Positions 21,066-32,700 of a stretch of DNA of 64,000 nucleotides are shown in pieces. The notes below the pieces were generated by a model, which worked only from the letters and a program-made list of their open reading frames with translations, ran no database searches and was not told the DNA's origin. Source of the DNA: Diplonema papillatum. Its lineage: Eukaryota > Euglenozoa > Diplonemea > Diplonemida > Diplonemidae. The translations under genes were made by a program, and so were the position numbers. The stretch lies in NCBI GenBank assembly GCA_030068145.1, contig JAPJBO010000951.1, forward strand, positions 1 through 64,000. Reading direction: 5' to 3'. How positions within the stretch are numbered: position 1 is the stretch's first letter; every line of letters begins with the position of its first letter.

Positions 21066-21304
21066 CCCGCATTATTATATAGCTGCTGAAGTCCGGAGTG
21101 CAGAAAAACGCCTGTCAGGCAGGCCCCTTCTGGCTCTTCTTGTCCGCGGACTTGGCCTTGCCCTTCGCCTGCTTAACCTGCGATGCGTTCGCATGTCTAC
21201 TGCTGGTAATCTTCAGCGCCTCGTCGAGGATCGATTCCTCTTCTGCCGTCAACGCAGAATCGGACTCCTGCGCGGTTCATGGTCTGCTTCGATACGACAA
21301 AACG

Positions 21305-21448
<144 letters not shown>

Positions 21449-21600
21449 ACATCAAAACAAGTCAAAGGGTGTGGGCCTCCACCGTCAGGTGGGCCCCCAC
21501 CGTCGCTAGTTCCGGGGTGGCTCCCTGGGAGGGACAGGGACGGGGTTAGTCACGCCTTAGCAGTCCCAGGGCCTCTCCCCACCCACCTGTATGTGTTCTC

Positions 21601-22326
<726 letters not shown>

Positions 22327-22587
22327 CCGTTACGAGTGTTGCCAACGGCACCCCCGAGGGGGCCCCGGGTGCAACTCCCCTCCCGAAAAACTGTACTGTT
22401 CGGGCGGTTTTATTTTGCAGACTCATGTTCTTTATGCGGCATGGTATCGGGATTTGTATCTTTCGTGGCACAAGTAGTGCAGTTTAGTGGTCTAGCTTGG
22501 TTTGCCGTTTATCTTTCTTGTTAGCAAGCACACGAGTGCGAGGTTTGAGGGCAGCAACGCGGCCGGTCCGAAATAAGCCCGAGGTAA
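22327..22587. other. Spacer between two retroelement ORFs
   Basis: It contains a GC-rich hairpin region ('cacccccgagggggccccgg'), a smaller hairpin around 'ccgaaaaactgtactgttcgg', and 'gttttattttgcag', which resembles a splice acceptor. No gene is visible. Confidence 0.5.
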
Positions 22588-24162
<1,575 letters not shown>

Positions 24163-24662
24163 GGCCGGCGCGGACTGAGACCACATTGTTCCCTCAAAAC
24201 ACGTACGGACGCTAAGGCCGGCGCGGACTGAGACCACATTGTTCCCTCAAAACACGTACGGACGCTAAGGCCGGCGCGGACTGAGACCACATTGTTCCCT
24301 CAAAACACGTACGGACGCTAAGGCCGGCGCGGACTGAGACCACATTGTTCCCTCAAAACACGTACGGACGCTAAGGCCGGCGCGGACTGAGACCACATTG
24401 TTCCCTCAAAACACGTACGGACGCTAAGGCCGGCGCGGACTGAGACCACATTGTTCCCTCAAAACACGTACGGACGCTAAGGCCGGCGCGGACTGAGACC
24501 ACATTGTTCCCTCAAAACACGTACGGACGCTAAGGCCGGCGCGGACTGAGACCACATTGTTCCCTCAAAACACGTACGGACGCTAAGGCCGGCGCGGACT
24601 GAGACCACATTGTTCCCTCAAAACACGTACGGACGCTAAGGCCGGCGCGGACTGAGACCACA

Positions 24663-25157
24663 TTGTTCCCTCAACATCTAGAATGGGCAGCAACCTATGT
24701 CTCAGAGAAAGCATACCCCGCACGATGGGCGCAAGGGAAGACCGACTGGAAGGCAAGAGTCGAGATGGTAGACAAGGTTCCGGGTGCAGGAGCGTGCAGA
24801 GGGGCGCGACCGAAGAAGGCCCCGAAGGACGCGGTGAACACGGCTCGCCCAGGCGAAATATGCGCACTACATAGGAAGCCCCGATGCAAGGGATGTGCGA
24901 AGAAGCGCCTGCCAGCGGAGACCTGTTGCCGGTATAAACAGCACCATCATGAAGGAGATGGCCTAAGGCTGCGGGTGCAATTCTGCACAGCCCACAGACT
25001 GGAGCGCTGCGGCGAGTGTGAAGCTGACAATGAAGGAATCGCGAGGTGCTGTTCGAGGCACCAAAACGGACCCCTACTCGCAACCTGCGGGAGCATCAGC
25101 GGTTACTTGAAACAGAAGGAGGCGTGGACGCCCCTCGTACAGGAGGGCACCACGTAA
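24663..25157 (+). CDS. Cys/His-rich retroelement tail protein, split from the upstream ORF
   Basis: The frame begins within the last minisatellite unit (no ATG; the first codon is TTG) and continues as the C-terminus of the 22.6-24.2 kb ORF. After a basic linker it has two copies of a Cys/His signature: C-x2-H-x4-C-x2-C-x9-CC-x4-H (starting CALHRKPRC) and C-x2-H-x4-C-x2-C-x9-CC-x2-H (starting CTAHRLERC). This spacing suggests a zinc-binding nucleic-acid or protein interaction module. I do not know a named family for it. A third version occurs in the TIR element at 51.6-52.65 kb. As a separate gene it lacks a start codon, so it is more likely the severed end of the retroelement protein. Confidence 0.65.
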   Translation: MFPQHLEWAATYVSEKAYPARWAQGKTDWKARVEMVDKVPGAGACRGARPKKAPKDAVNTARPGEICALHRKPRCKGCAKKRLPAETCCRYKQHHHEGDGLRLRVQFCTAHRLERCGECEADNEGIARCCSRHQNGPLLATCGSISGYLKQKEAWTPLVQEGTT

Positions 25158-25167
25158 AAACAGGTCT

Positions 25168-25169
25168 CT

Positions 25170-25218
<49 letters not shown>
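25168..25218. repeat. AC/GT dinucleotide microsatellite
   Basis: A run of about 23 AC units directly follows the retroelement tail ORF. It may derive from the 3' end of the inserted element. Confidence 0.9.
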
Positions 25219-25219
<1 letters not shown>

Positions 25220-26946
25220 TACACACCACGCGGGCTGCTATCTTGTCGTGGAAGACGTGTCGATGCGGAGTGTACACCCTCGGAGCCGTCCGGCCTGCAC
25301 TCAGCACGTCAGACGTGTCCGGTCGGTGCAGCTTCTGTCTGTGCGGAATGAACATGGCTGGCTATCCTGCTCTCCCCCCCTTTTTCCTTCCCGCTGCCTC
25401 TGCATGCCGTTGTCTGGTGATCTTCTGTTCCGTCAGATGGAACCCTTAACTGTCCCTGTCTGTGCGGAATAACGTGGTCATTGCTACAGCGAAAATACCC
25501 GACGCGCTGCGCTGACTGCCTGAGAATCTGACGGGACTACGTCACGCCACCAGCCGGCACTACAATCCGTCAGTCGCCGTGTCACGACCGCAGTCGGGGC
25601 TCCTCCGCAGGAAAAGGCTACTCTCTTCCAGCTGCACCAGGTCATTCGCCTCGTCGTCGTCGTCGGGTTACTGCTGCCGGCGTCGACACAGTCTTTTTGT
25701 GTTTCCGACGATCCCAAATGGACGTACAGATTGGTGTCTTTCGACCTTTTGTGTGCTTATGAAGTCCAGCATAGTGCGTGCTTGTGGTGATCAGTGGGGT
25801 TCCCAGAAGGAATGGTTTGTGGTATCGTATCTTCGAGCTAGACTTGATCTCGTGCATTAGCCAAGTGGCCGATTCTGTTGCTTTCCCGCTGGGCACCTGA
25901 TATCAGACTCGCGCGCAAACGGACGGTATGACTGCTGTGCTGCGGGCTGCAAATTCGTCCAATATTAGTCGGTAGGTTACATCACTCTGTCCAAGGATTC
26001 GATAGAATATGCCGTTCATCGCCAGCCGCCAGGTCATGATCTGCACTTCCTCCGTGGTTGCAGCCTTCTACGGCGCACTCGTTGCGGGTTTTGAACGGCA
26101 TGATGGCTCTACGGGTGAGTTCTTGTGTATCGTTGTATTTGTCCTTTGTCAACAACATGTTTGAAGTGTCGTATTGGTGCCACATAGATGTAGCAAAAGG
26201 TTAGAATCCACCCTCGTGAGGCTCGACAGCAGGCACGAGTCAGGGCAGCCCTCAAGATTGTTAGTACTAAAAAGCCTCAAAAGGTCGATAGGGCAGGGAG
26301 GTCTCGTTCGGACCTGCACTCCTCAGTACGCCAGGGCGATTTTTAGCGCAAAATCGATCGAGGGGGTAGCGAGGTCGGGAACAAGGGGAGAGGGAGGGAA
26401 CTGCCCTGCGTTATCTTCCGATTCCGAATCCTTCAGTTTCCGGATCCTTTCCCGTCCAACCTTGGACACAATGGGAAACGCCGGAAAAGGACCGGAGACA
26501 AGGCCTCCACAGCGAATCAAACGGGAAGAACCCTTGTCCTTATGAGAAACAGTCTGGAAACCGGAACAGAACAGAGGACCCGGCTGCTGGTGGGGTTGAA
26601 GCACACTGCTGTGAGAGGAATGCGTGAGTTGCTCAGGGCATATCGGATTTATCGTAGCTTCGTCGAACGGCAGCTTCCGGATTCACATCCAGATCCCGTC
26701 TTTTGAAGCCAGTGGACTTCAAACACTCGGGACGTGTCTCTCTTTAGGTCCTCACACGACGCCGCCTAGACGCACCGAAAGGTGCTCAAACTAGTTTGCT
26801 AGGAAGTAGGGATGGACCTGATTGCACTGTTTGTCTCCGGTGCGCGCTACACGTCCGGTGTCTGAAGAGCCTGAAAACCCACCCAGATGATTCAACGCAC
26901 TTCATTTCTCCCTCATGAGTTGTCCCTGCGGCCTACGAGTACCTGA
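25219..26946. other. No recognisable gene
   Basis: The stretch is of mixed composition with short unsupported frames. The phrase 'caagattgttagtactaaaaag' at about 26,254-26,275 is shared with 5,462, 15,590 and 16,297. A 93-codon minus frame near 26,323-26,604 has no recognisable motif. Confidence 0.6.
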
Positions 26947-26990
26947 AGTAGAGAGAGACGAGTTAGAGTGCAGGGACCATCTCTCCAGGG
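26947..26990 (+). repeat. Fragment of the LINE-type coding motif with a short GA run
   Basis: 'gagagagacgagttagagtg' followed by 'cagggaccatctctcc' matches the junction at 22,725-22,760 and its inverted copy at 62,108-62,150. It encodes RDELECRDHLS in one frame, then diverges. A GC-rich 78-codon frame follows (26,968-27,201) without recognisable features. Confidence 0.75.
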
Positions 26991-27349
26991 GAGTTTCCAG
27001 TCTCCTCACTCACTTCGTGCTGCTACGGCGGGCGTAAGTCGCTCCGGAGGTGCGCTGCAGGTTGCGGCTCTGCTACTCTGCTGCAGCGGCGCGCCGGAGT
27101 TGGCGCTGCAGCCGGCACTATGGCCGGCTGAGCTCGTCTCGCGGGGGATCGCCGCCTTGGGTAGTAGTGAGGAAGCTGAACCGCCCGAGGAGGGACCTTG
27201 ATCACAAATCATTCGCTAATTTTCCACCTGCAACCACGTCCAGGTTTTTGGGCTACAGGGTGGTGCGGCCAACAAAAAAATCCAGTTCCCTTTCGCCGCT
27301 GCTGAACAGCAGCGCTCGCTTGCCTTCACGGCACTTGCACCTTACACAG

Positions 27350-27935
27350 AACTCAATGCTGCCCTCTTCTCGCGACTGCGCGGCCTACGGCGGCGGCTAA
27401 CACCTTGTTGTAGAACTGGCGCATCGAACCAGCTCATTGATGCTGCCCTCTTCTCGCGACTGCGCGGCCTACGGCGGCTGTTGTAGAATTGGCGCATCGA
27501 ACCAGCTCATTGATGCTGCCCTCTTCTCGCGACTGCGCGGCCTACGGCGGCGGCTAACACCTTGTTGTAGAACTGGCGCATCGAACCAGCTCATTGATGC
27601 TGCCCTCTTCTCGCGACTGCGCGGCCTACGGCGGCTGTTGTAGAATTGGCGCATCGAACCAGCTCATTGATGCTGCCCTCTTCTCGCGACTGCGCGGCCT
27701 ACGGCGGCGGCTAACACCTTGTTGTAGAACTGGCGCATCGAACCAGCTCATTGATGCTGCCCTCTTCTCGCGACTGCGCGGCCTACGGCGGCGGCTAACA
27801 CCTTGTTGTAGAACTGGCGCATCGAACCAGCTCATTGATGCTGCCCTCTTCTCGCGACTGCGCGGCCTACGGCGGCGGCTAACACCTTGTTGTAGAACTG
27901 GCGCATCGAACCAGCTCATTGATGCTGCTCTCCGC
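27350..27935 (+). repeat. VNTR of alternating 73- and 84-bp units
   Basis: The core 'atgctgccctcttctcgcga' begins at 27,355, 27,438, 27,511, 27,595, 27,668, 27,752, 27,836 and 27,920. Spacings are 83, 73, 84, 73, 84, 84 and 84. The short unit lacks 11 bp ('gctaacacctt' region). The early part is a 157-bp higher-order repeat and the later part a pure 84-bp run. Open frames through it encode only the repeat. Confidence 0.95.
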
Positions 27936-28111
27936 AGCGGTGCACGGGGCTCAATGCTGTGAATCGCCTTCTTTGGACCGGCGGCCAGAACGAGGGGGGA
28001 GTTGCGCTCCCAGGTTTCACCCGGTCTGTCATTTGCCCGTTTCGGCTTAGTCCAGCTCAACATTATTCCAATTGCGGTATCCCGCATTCGAACCAGGTGG
28101 AGCCCCCACGA

Positions 28112-28475
28112 GTGAGCGCTCATCAGATCCCACAAAGGGTGTCGGTTGGAGGCATTGGGGAAATCGCTTCCTCGACCTATTCTCAAACTTTAAATGGGCG
28201 TGAGCAGAGGGGTTACTTCATTGAACCCTGACGTAGAATCCTGGTTCTAAGTGGGCCACTTCTGGTAAGCAGGACTGGCGACGCGGGATGAACCGAGAGC
28301 TGACTTAAGGTGTCCGAGTGATCGCTCATCAGATCCCACAAAGGGTGTCGGTTCATCTTGACAGCAGGACGGTGGCCATGGAAGTCGGCATCCGATAATG
28401 AGTGTGTAACAACTCACCTGCCGAATGCACCGGTCCCGAAAATGGATGGTGCTCAAGCGATCCACTCATAGTTGG
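28112..28475 (+). rRNA. 28S (LSU) rRNA fragment, rearranged
   Basis: From 28,154 the sequence follows conserved eukaryotic large-subunit rRNA: 'cgacctattctcaaacttta', 'gtgggccacttctggtaagc', 'gggatgaaccga', 'ggacggtggccatggaagtc' and 'gtgtgtaacaactcacctgc'. Just upstream (28,116-28,148) is a second copy of 'cgctcatcagatcccacaaa', which belongs about 200 nt later in the rRNA, so the piece is a mosaic. It starts where the fragment at 39,048-39,264 ends in the rRNA order. No complete LSU gene is present, so it is a displaced fragment. Confidence 0.85.
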
Positions 28476-28837
28476 CCGCGTACTGGTACCCCGAAGCCAG
28501 GCGTGCGTAGGAATGCGTGGTCCACCCCCACGCACATATACACTTTCTCCGGTAGCTCCGGGTTCGGCCAACTTCCGCGGCCTTCTTAAAAAAGGTGTGT
28601 CTTTGCACTTCTGCTTCTGACGACACAAGGTAAAAGGTTCAGTTTTCCGGCGGCGCCGAAACTGCGTAGTGTTCCAGTTTGCCATCAGCATCCGGTTAAC
28701 CTACGCACTTCAAGCCACGGTCACGACATCGATGTCTTCATCGGAAAGCTGCGGACAGAGAATGGAGAGAACCTGCTTGCACTGGGCCACATGGTCCATG
28801 ACTGTGTGTTTGTGGGTTTTCGTTCCTCAGCAAAATA

Positions 28838-29055
28838 CTCGAGGGGCTGCCTTGTGCTTACTTCGAAGGAGGCTAGAGCGGGAGAAAACAATACAACTAC
28901 AAAGTGGGTCTTTTTTGTTGAACGCTTACGCCCGCCACTCAACCCAGATTCACCTGTGTTTCGTGTGGGCTACAGCACATTTACCTCCTTTGATCTTTTG
29001 CAGCTGGCAGCCTCCTCAAGTATTTCCTACAAAGCAGATGCTTATACAAAAAAGA
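28838..29055 (+). mobile_element. Element I, apparently full length
   Basis: It runs from AAATACTCGAGGGGCTGCC through 'gtgcttacttcgaaggaggc', 'cgcttacgcccgccactcaa' and 'cgtgtgggctacagcaca' to 'gcaggtgcttatacaaaaa'. The complement of the start recurs near the other end as GGCAGCCTCCTCAAGTATTTC, giving a subterminal inverted repeat of about 20 bp. Length is about 215 bp and there is no ORF common to all copies. Confidence 0.85.
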
Positions 29056-29335
29056 AATGTGAAAACGGGTTTTTGCCTAGAGGCTTTTCGTGTTATTCTG
29101 CAGATGCTTTGGGCTATCTTTGTGTCTATGCTTTCAGTTGTCTTCTTAACCATGGTTAAGTGCGCAAATGGTGTCAGCCGAAGCTGGTAAAGCTTCGGCG
29201 CCGCCCACGTTATGTTTGTTTAGCAGCGGCTGCCAAACATCCCGTGACACCGCGCGAGGTGGTAGAACGCTCGTTTATTTTCTTTTCGATTGCTTTTGAT
29301 GGGGGAAATAATAAGGAAGGTGTGACTGATCCTGT
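29056..29335 (+). repeat. Dispersed repeat family E copy
   Basis: The block from 'gtgaaaacgggtttttgcct' through 'cttaaccatggttaagtgcg' and hairpin 'gccgaagctggtaaagcttc' to 'cgattgcttttgatgg' recurs at 38,336-38,620 with about 95% identity by eye. The second copy carries a short insertion after 'atgtttgttta'. No conserved ORF is visible. Confidence 0.85.
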
Positions 29336-29687
29336 TGGTTCGGGCTAGCTTCAGGAGTGCTACCTTTTACCGGGATGTTACTAGTCGGAGAAGCCAGCCA
29401 CCCCGAATTCTCCTGGTGTCGATTCGAGGTAGTCATACTCATCTAGCCATGCGTCTGGCTCCTATTCCTCAGTAAACCGCAAGAACTGGTTTGCTGGCGA
29501 GTGAGCTGGATCCTTTGCTGCAGAGTTAGAATGGTGCCTCCATTCGGTGGATAATGCAGGGTGCGAGCTGGTCCTTCGTTGTGTTTTGCGAACCGTCCAA
29601 TCAACTCTAAGGGCAACCTGGCCCCTGCTCTACCGCCTTGAAATAGGGTGGCTTGTGGCCTGTGACCTCTGCAGCCGCTGTAGTTCT

Positions 29688-29711
29688 TACAAAGCAGGTG
29701 CTTATACAAAG
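29688..29711 (+). mobile_element. Element I terminus inside the putative deaminase intron
   Basis: 'acaaagcaggtgcttataca' is the terminal segment of element I, lying about 10 bp inside the proposed donor of the minus-strand deaminase exon. Upstream of 'gttcttac' the sequence no longer matches the element, so only its end is present. Confidence 0.65.
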
Positions 29712-29723
29712 AAAACGACGTAC

Positions 29724-30471
29724 CCTTCGAAGGTTTGTGAGCGATGGCGGCCTTGGTGACGCCCGCGAGGGACAACCCGGAGAGCAGCGCCTTGTTGCAG
29801 GCAGCGACCGCCGGGTTGACGGTCGGGTTGTGGGCCACGGACTCGACGAAGACCCCCGTCGCCACCGCTCCCCCGCCCGCCAGCAGCGACACGGCCGCCG
29901 GCGAATCGACCCAAGAGCTGTGCGAGAGCTGCACGCACGCGTCGTAGGCGGCTCTCGCGAGGACGCAGCCGGTGGCTGCCTGCGAAGCGGCGGCACGGGC
30001 CGGGACCTTGCCTATGTAAGGCTGTCCTACCGTCTCGGGTGTGAACGCCTCTGGCAGGAGGGTAGCCAGCGGGATGCTGGGCATGCCTTCGACGACGACC
30101 GTCATGCCCTTCGAGCCCGTCTCGACCAGGAACTGGCGGCAAAGGCCGCAAGGCGCCGCGCTGACGGCCAGCTTCTCGTAGGGGGGCAGTGCTCCGTCTG
30201 AGATGGCGCTGTGGACCGCGCTCTGCTCGCCGTGCATCGAAATCCGCAGGTCGTTGAGCTCGAGGTTGATGCCTAGGTACGCGCAGCGGCTCCCCGACGC
30301 TTTGTCCCTGGCCAGCAGCGCCGCCCCGACGCAGTAAGACGAGATGGGCACGTGGTGCGGCAGCCCCTTCGCCTGCTGCATGGCTGCCAACAGCGCGGCA
30401 TCCTCGCTTCCGTGTTCAACAACGAGGGCCTCGAATTCCGACGGCGGTATCTTGAACGGCATTCTTCGCAA
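29724..30471 (-). CDS. Cytidine deaminase, dimeric (E. coli Cdd) type, main exon
   Basis: This GC-rich exon starts at ATG 30,471 and codes about 249 residues. The active-site zinc motif is intact: HGE at residues 80-82 (His ligand and catalytic Glu, where HAE is usual) and PCGLC at 107-111 with two Cys ligands, followed by RQF. The enzyme converts cytidine and deoxycytidine to the uridine forms in pyrimidine salvage. Length and a second, degenerate domain (about 150-245) match the two-domain dimeric type of E. coli and plants. Translation is family-like to KPSKG and meets AAGG|GTACGT, a strong 5' splice site. Beyond it lies the end of an element I copy. The short final exon is not identified. 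A roughly 100-bp fragment of this exon is duplicated at 30,880-30,985. Confidence 0.88.
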
Positions 30472-30504
30472 TTTTCCCCTTCCTTTTTCTGCCTACCTTT
30501 TTGT

Positions 30505-30675
30505 TTAGAGTCAAAGTTCGCTTGAAATTCCGGGGGTTTAGGGTCTACCGTTCATGAACGGGTTCTCTTAGAGCAAGAAAAGCAAAGGGCTATATGGTTA
30601 CGGGTTGTATATTTGGTGCACGCTTTCGTTATGGGTTATGGCTAGCCATGTCCGGGACTGTTTGTGCAATTTTAA
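30505..30675 (+). repeat. Dispersed repeat family A copy
   Basis: It starts 'agagtcaaagttcgcttgaa' shortly upstream of the deaminase ATG and ends near 'gccatgtccgggactgtttg'. On the deaminase strand it lies in the promoter or 5' leader region. Confidence 0.85.
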
Positions 30676-30879
30676 CCTACATGTGTTCTGGTTCAACCAC
30701 TGTCAACGTTCTTTTTAGCTGTAACAAATACTGTCTCGAGGAAAGCAGAAATAGGTTGTCGCAGTGAAGTATCAGTGGGCTGGCAGTAGTAATCGATGGC
30801 GCAATAATCATCGAGCACAATACAATACGTATAGGCTGCCAGCAATAACAGTGAGACGCTGGGGTCTGTCTGCAATGGC

Positions 30880-30990
30880 CGCCGTGTATGTCCTTCGAGC
30901 CCGTCTCGACCAGGAACTGGCGGCAAAGGCCGCAAAACGCCGCGCTGATGGCCAGCTTCTCGTAGGGGGCAGACGGAGCACAGGGATGGG
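30880..30990 (-). pseudogene. Duplicated fragment of the cytidine deaminase exon
   Basis: 'cttcgagcccgtctcgacca' through 'ggaactggcggcaaaggccg' to 'ggccagcttctcgtaggggg' repeats about 100 bp of 30,105-30,200. It includes the PCGLCRQF-coding region, now altered to Pro-Leu-Arg in the local frame. It is joined directly to a LINE tail at about 30,985. Confidence 0.85.
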
Positions 30991-31470
30991 CGGGCTACTC
31001 TTCGGGTGGAGTCGGCACGAGTATTTGGCACTCCTCCAGTAATCCGGTCCCTTGCAAATGCTCGAGTGCTGCCTCCGGGGTGCCCGAATAGCAGTCTCCA
31101 CAGTTGTTCGTGCCTCGGGACCCACGTTGGTTGGCCATCTTCCCGCTGCAGCGGGGAGGCTACTTCCCACATCAGGTCACTTCTTTCCTGTGTCCCCTCG
31201 TGCCTGCATCCCATGATGAGGTGTGAGACTGGGCGTTCCGGTTCAACTCCGCAGTGCGGACACGGTCTGTTCGAACTCCGTTCGGCCGCCTCCAACGTGT
31301 CGTAGTCTTCCCGACACCAGTTGCGAAGGAGGCGGTGTTGGCCCGTGCGGTTCTGCCTGATTTCGCGCTCGGCTCTCCTCGTGAGGTGATCGATTATTGG
31401 GAGTTTCCTCCCGTTGACGATCTGAGCGTGTGCGGAGAAACTTTCGCTCAATTCCGTCCAACCAGGATTT
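30985..31470 (-). pseudogene. Non-LTR retrotransposon 3' end, 5'-truncated
   Basis: On the minus strand the frame has the region that closes LINE polyproteins: a helical stretch (LTRRAEREIRQNRTGQHRLL), then CPHCGVEPERPVSHLIMGC, a Cys-rich knuckle. It continues to WRLLFGHPGG and GGVPNTRADSTRRVARP. The frame begins without an ATG immediately after the stop of the USP/zinc-finger ORF, consistent with 5'-truncated insertion. The last 150 bp (30,985-31,134) recur at 44,802-44,953, fused to different flanks. Downstream the frame runs into the deaminase fragment. Confidence 0.75.
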
Positions 31471-32424
31471 CGACTACACGTTTACAGTGCTTCTTTTTGC
31501 ACCAGGGCTTATGGTGGCGTAGACTTTTGAAGAGTGGTTTGCCCACGCTTCGTCCGTCGCTGTGGCAGTAGGGACATCTCTCTCGTTTCTGGGTGGTGCT
31601 TCGCAGCGTTGTTTCTGCTTGTGACTTAGTTCTGGGTGGTTTCTTCTTGCAGTAACGTAGGTGCGTCCGGAATCCTTGTTTTCCCTTCAGTTTGAGGCCG
31701 GTTGTTGTTGTGCGTGTGTGGCAGTAGGGACATCGTAAGTCGTCTTCACAGCTGGTCTCTGTTTCCGCGGTGGTCCTGGAGGTCTGTGACGTGCCTGGTG
31801 TTGTGGGTGTTCGTGTGGGGGGTGTGCTGTCGTGTCGTTGTGTGGGTGTGTCGGTAGATGTCTCGTCTCCGCGCATGGCTCTAAGTATGCTTTGAGTCGA
31901 GTCCAGCTCTTGTGTTGTGGTTCTGGGCGTGGCAGGCTTTGGGGGTTCATAGTGGTTGTGGTTTGATGCGTCAATGGGTGGCGGGACATCCGTTTGTGGG
32001 TAGTCTTTGAGCTGGTAGACGTAGTTTTGCGTCGAAGTGGAGTGCGTCTGTAGTCCGTCGAAGCAAGTCCATCGTTGGTTAGCGTCGATATCGTTGAGGG
32101 CGTGGATGACGTAGTGCCCTGCGTTGTTGTGGCCGGAGTGTGCTGCTACGGCTCTGCGAGCGAGTGGTGTGTTTTGTCCTGGAAGCGTGATAGAGTGGTC
32201 GGCGCGTATAGCGGTACGGTTCATCGCTTCGTGTCTGGCTCTTTGAAGCTGGATCAACAGCATTGAATTAATGCGGTGAAATGTTGTTGTTGTGAGGGTG
32301 GTATCGGTGATTTTGCAGACTTCGCATCTGTAGTCGGCGGCGGGGCCAGGTTTGATGTGATTGTTCAAGCACCGTTGGATCGAGTTGTCGATTGGAGGTA
32401 GAAAGGTTATGTCGTGGTTTTGGG
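31448..32424 (-). CDS. USP-type deubiquitinase C-terminal half fused to C2HC zinc fingers
   Basis: The frame is open from 32,424 to 31,448. Its first third matches the second half of a ubiquitin-specific protease: a Cys pair (CEVC), a PxxLxIQLxR-like strand (MLLIQLQRARHEA) and the His box AAHSGHNNAGHYVIHAL, followed by W-T-C-F-D. Upstream, in another frame, is CKNC, which would complete the zinc ribbon. The two frames meet at a seven-C run (about 32,420-32,426), so one indel separates them. The catalytic Cys box is not found. After a Thr/Pro-rich linker come two fingers, C-x2-C-x19-H-x3-C and C-x2-C-x17-H-x3-C, each followed by a KKK cluster. USPs remove ubiquitin from proteins; the fingers suggest nucleic-acid binding. 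The finger region recurs at 41.9-42.4 kb, so the ORF belongs to a repeat. The 3' end is fused to a LINE tail. Confidence 0.65.
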
Positions 32425-32499
32425 GGGGTTGGTTTTGTTGCGGTTGCAGTTTTTACATGTAGTCGTCGTCGTTGTATGTCGTAGACATACAACGAGGTG

Positions 32500-32700
32500 A
32501 GACTGGAGGCAGCAGTTAAAGTTCGGGGAGCAGTAAAGTTCGGGCGAAGCTAAGTTCGGGCAATGCTGGTGAAGCTAAGTTCGAGTGATGCTAAGTTCGG
32601 GCGTTGCTAAGTTCGGCTGGTGCTAAGCGCTCAGGGGCCAGGCTGCGCTGGTTCGGGCACGAAGCGAAGTTCGGTCAGGGTGGTAAAGTAGTCCGAGGTC
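32500..32700 (+). repeat. 17-bp 'gaagctaagttcgggc' repeat cluster
   Basis: About eight degenerate copies of 'gcgaagctaagttcggg' lie here. The same cluster reappears at 34,425-34,605 in the same orientation. The two clusters flank 1.7 kb containing A-rich repeats and may be the ends of one larger element. Confidence 0.75.

Noticed and set aside
31448..32368. Retroviral-type Gag interpretation from the zinc fingers
   Set aside because: The fingers are long-spaced C2HC (17-19 residues between), not the CCHC knuckle, and the upstream part matches USP, not capsid.
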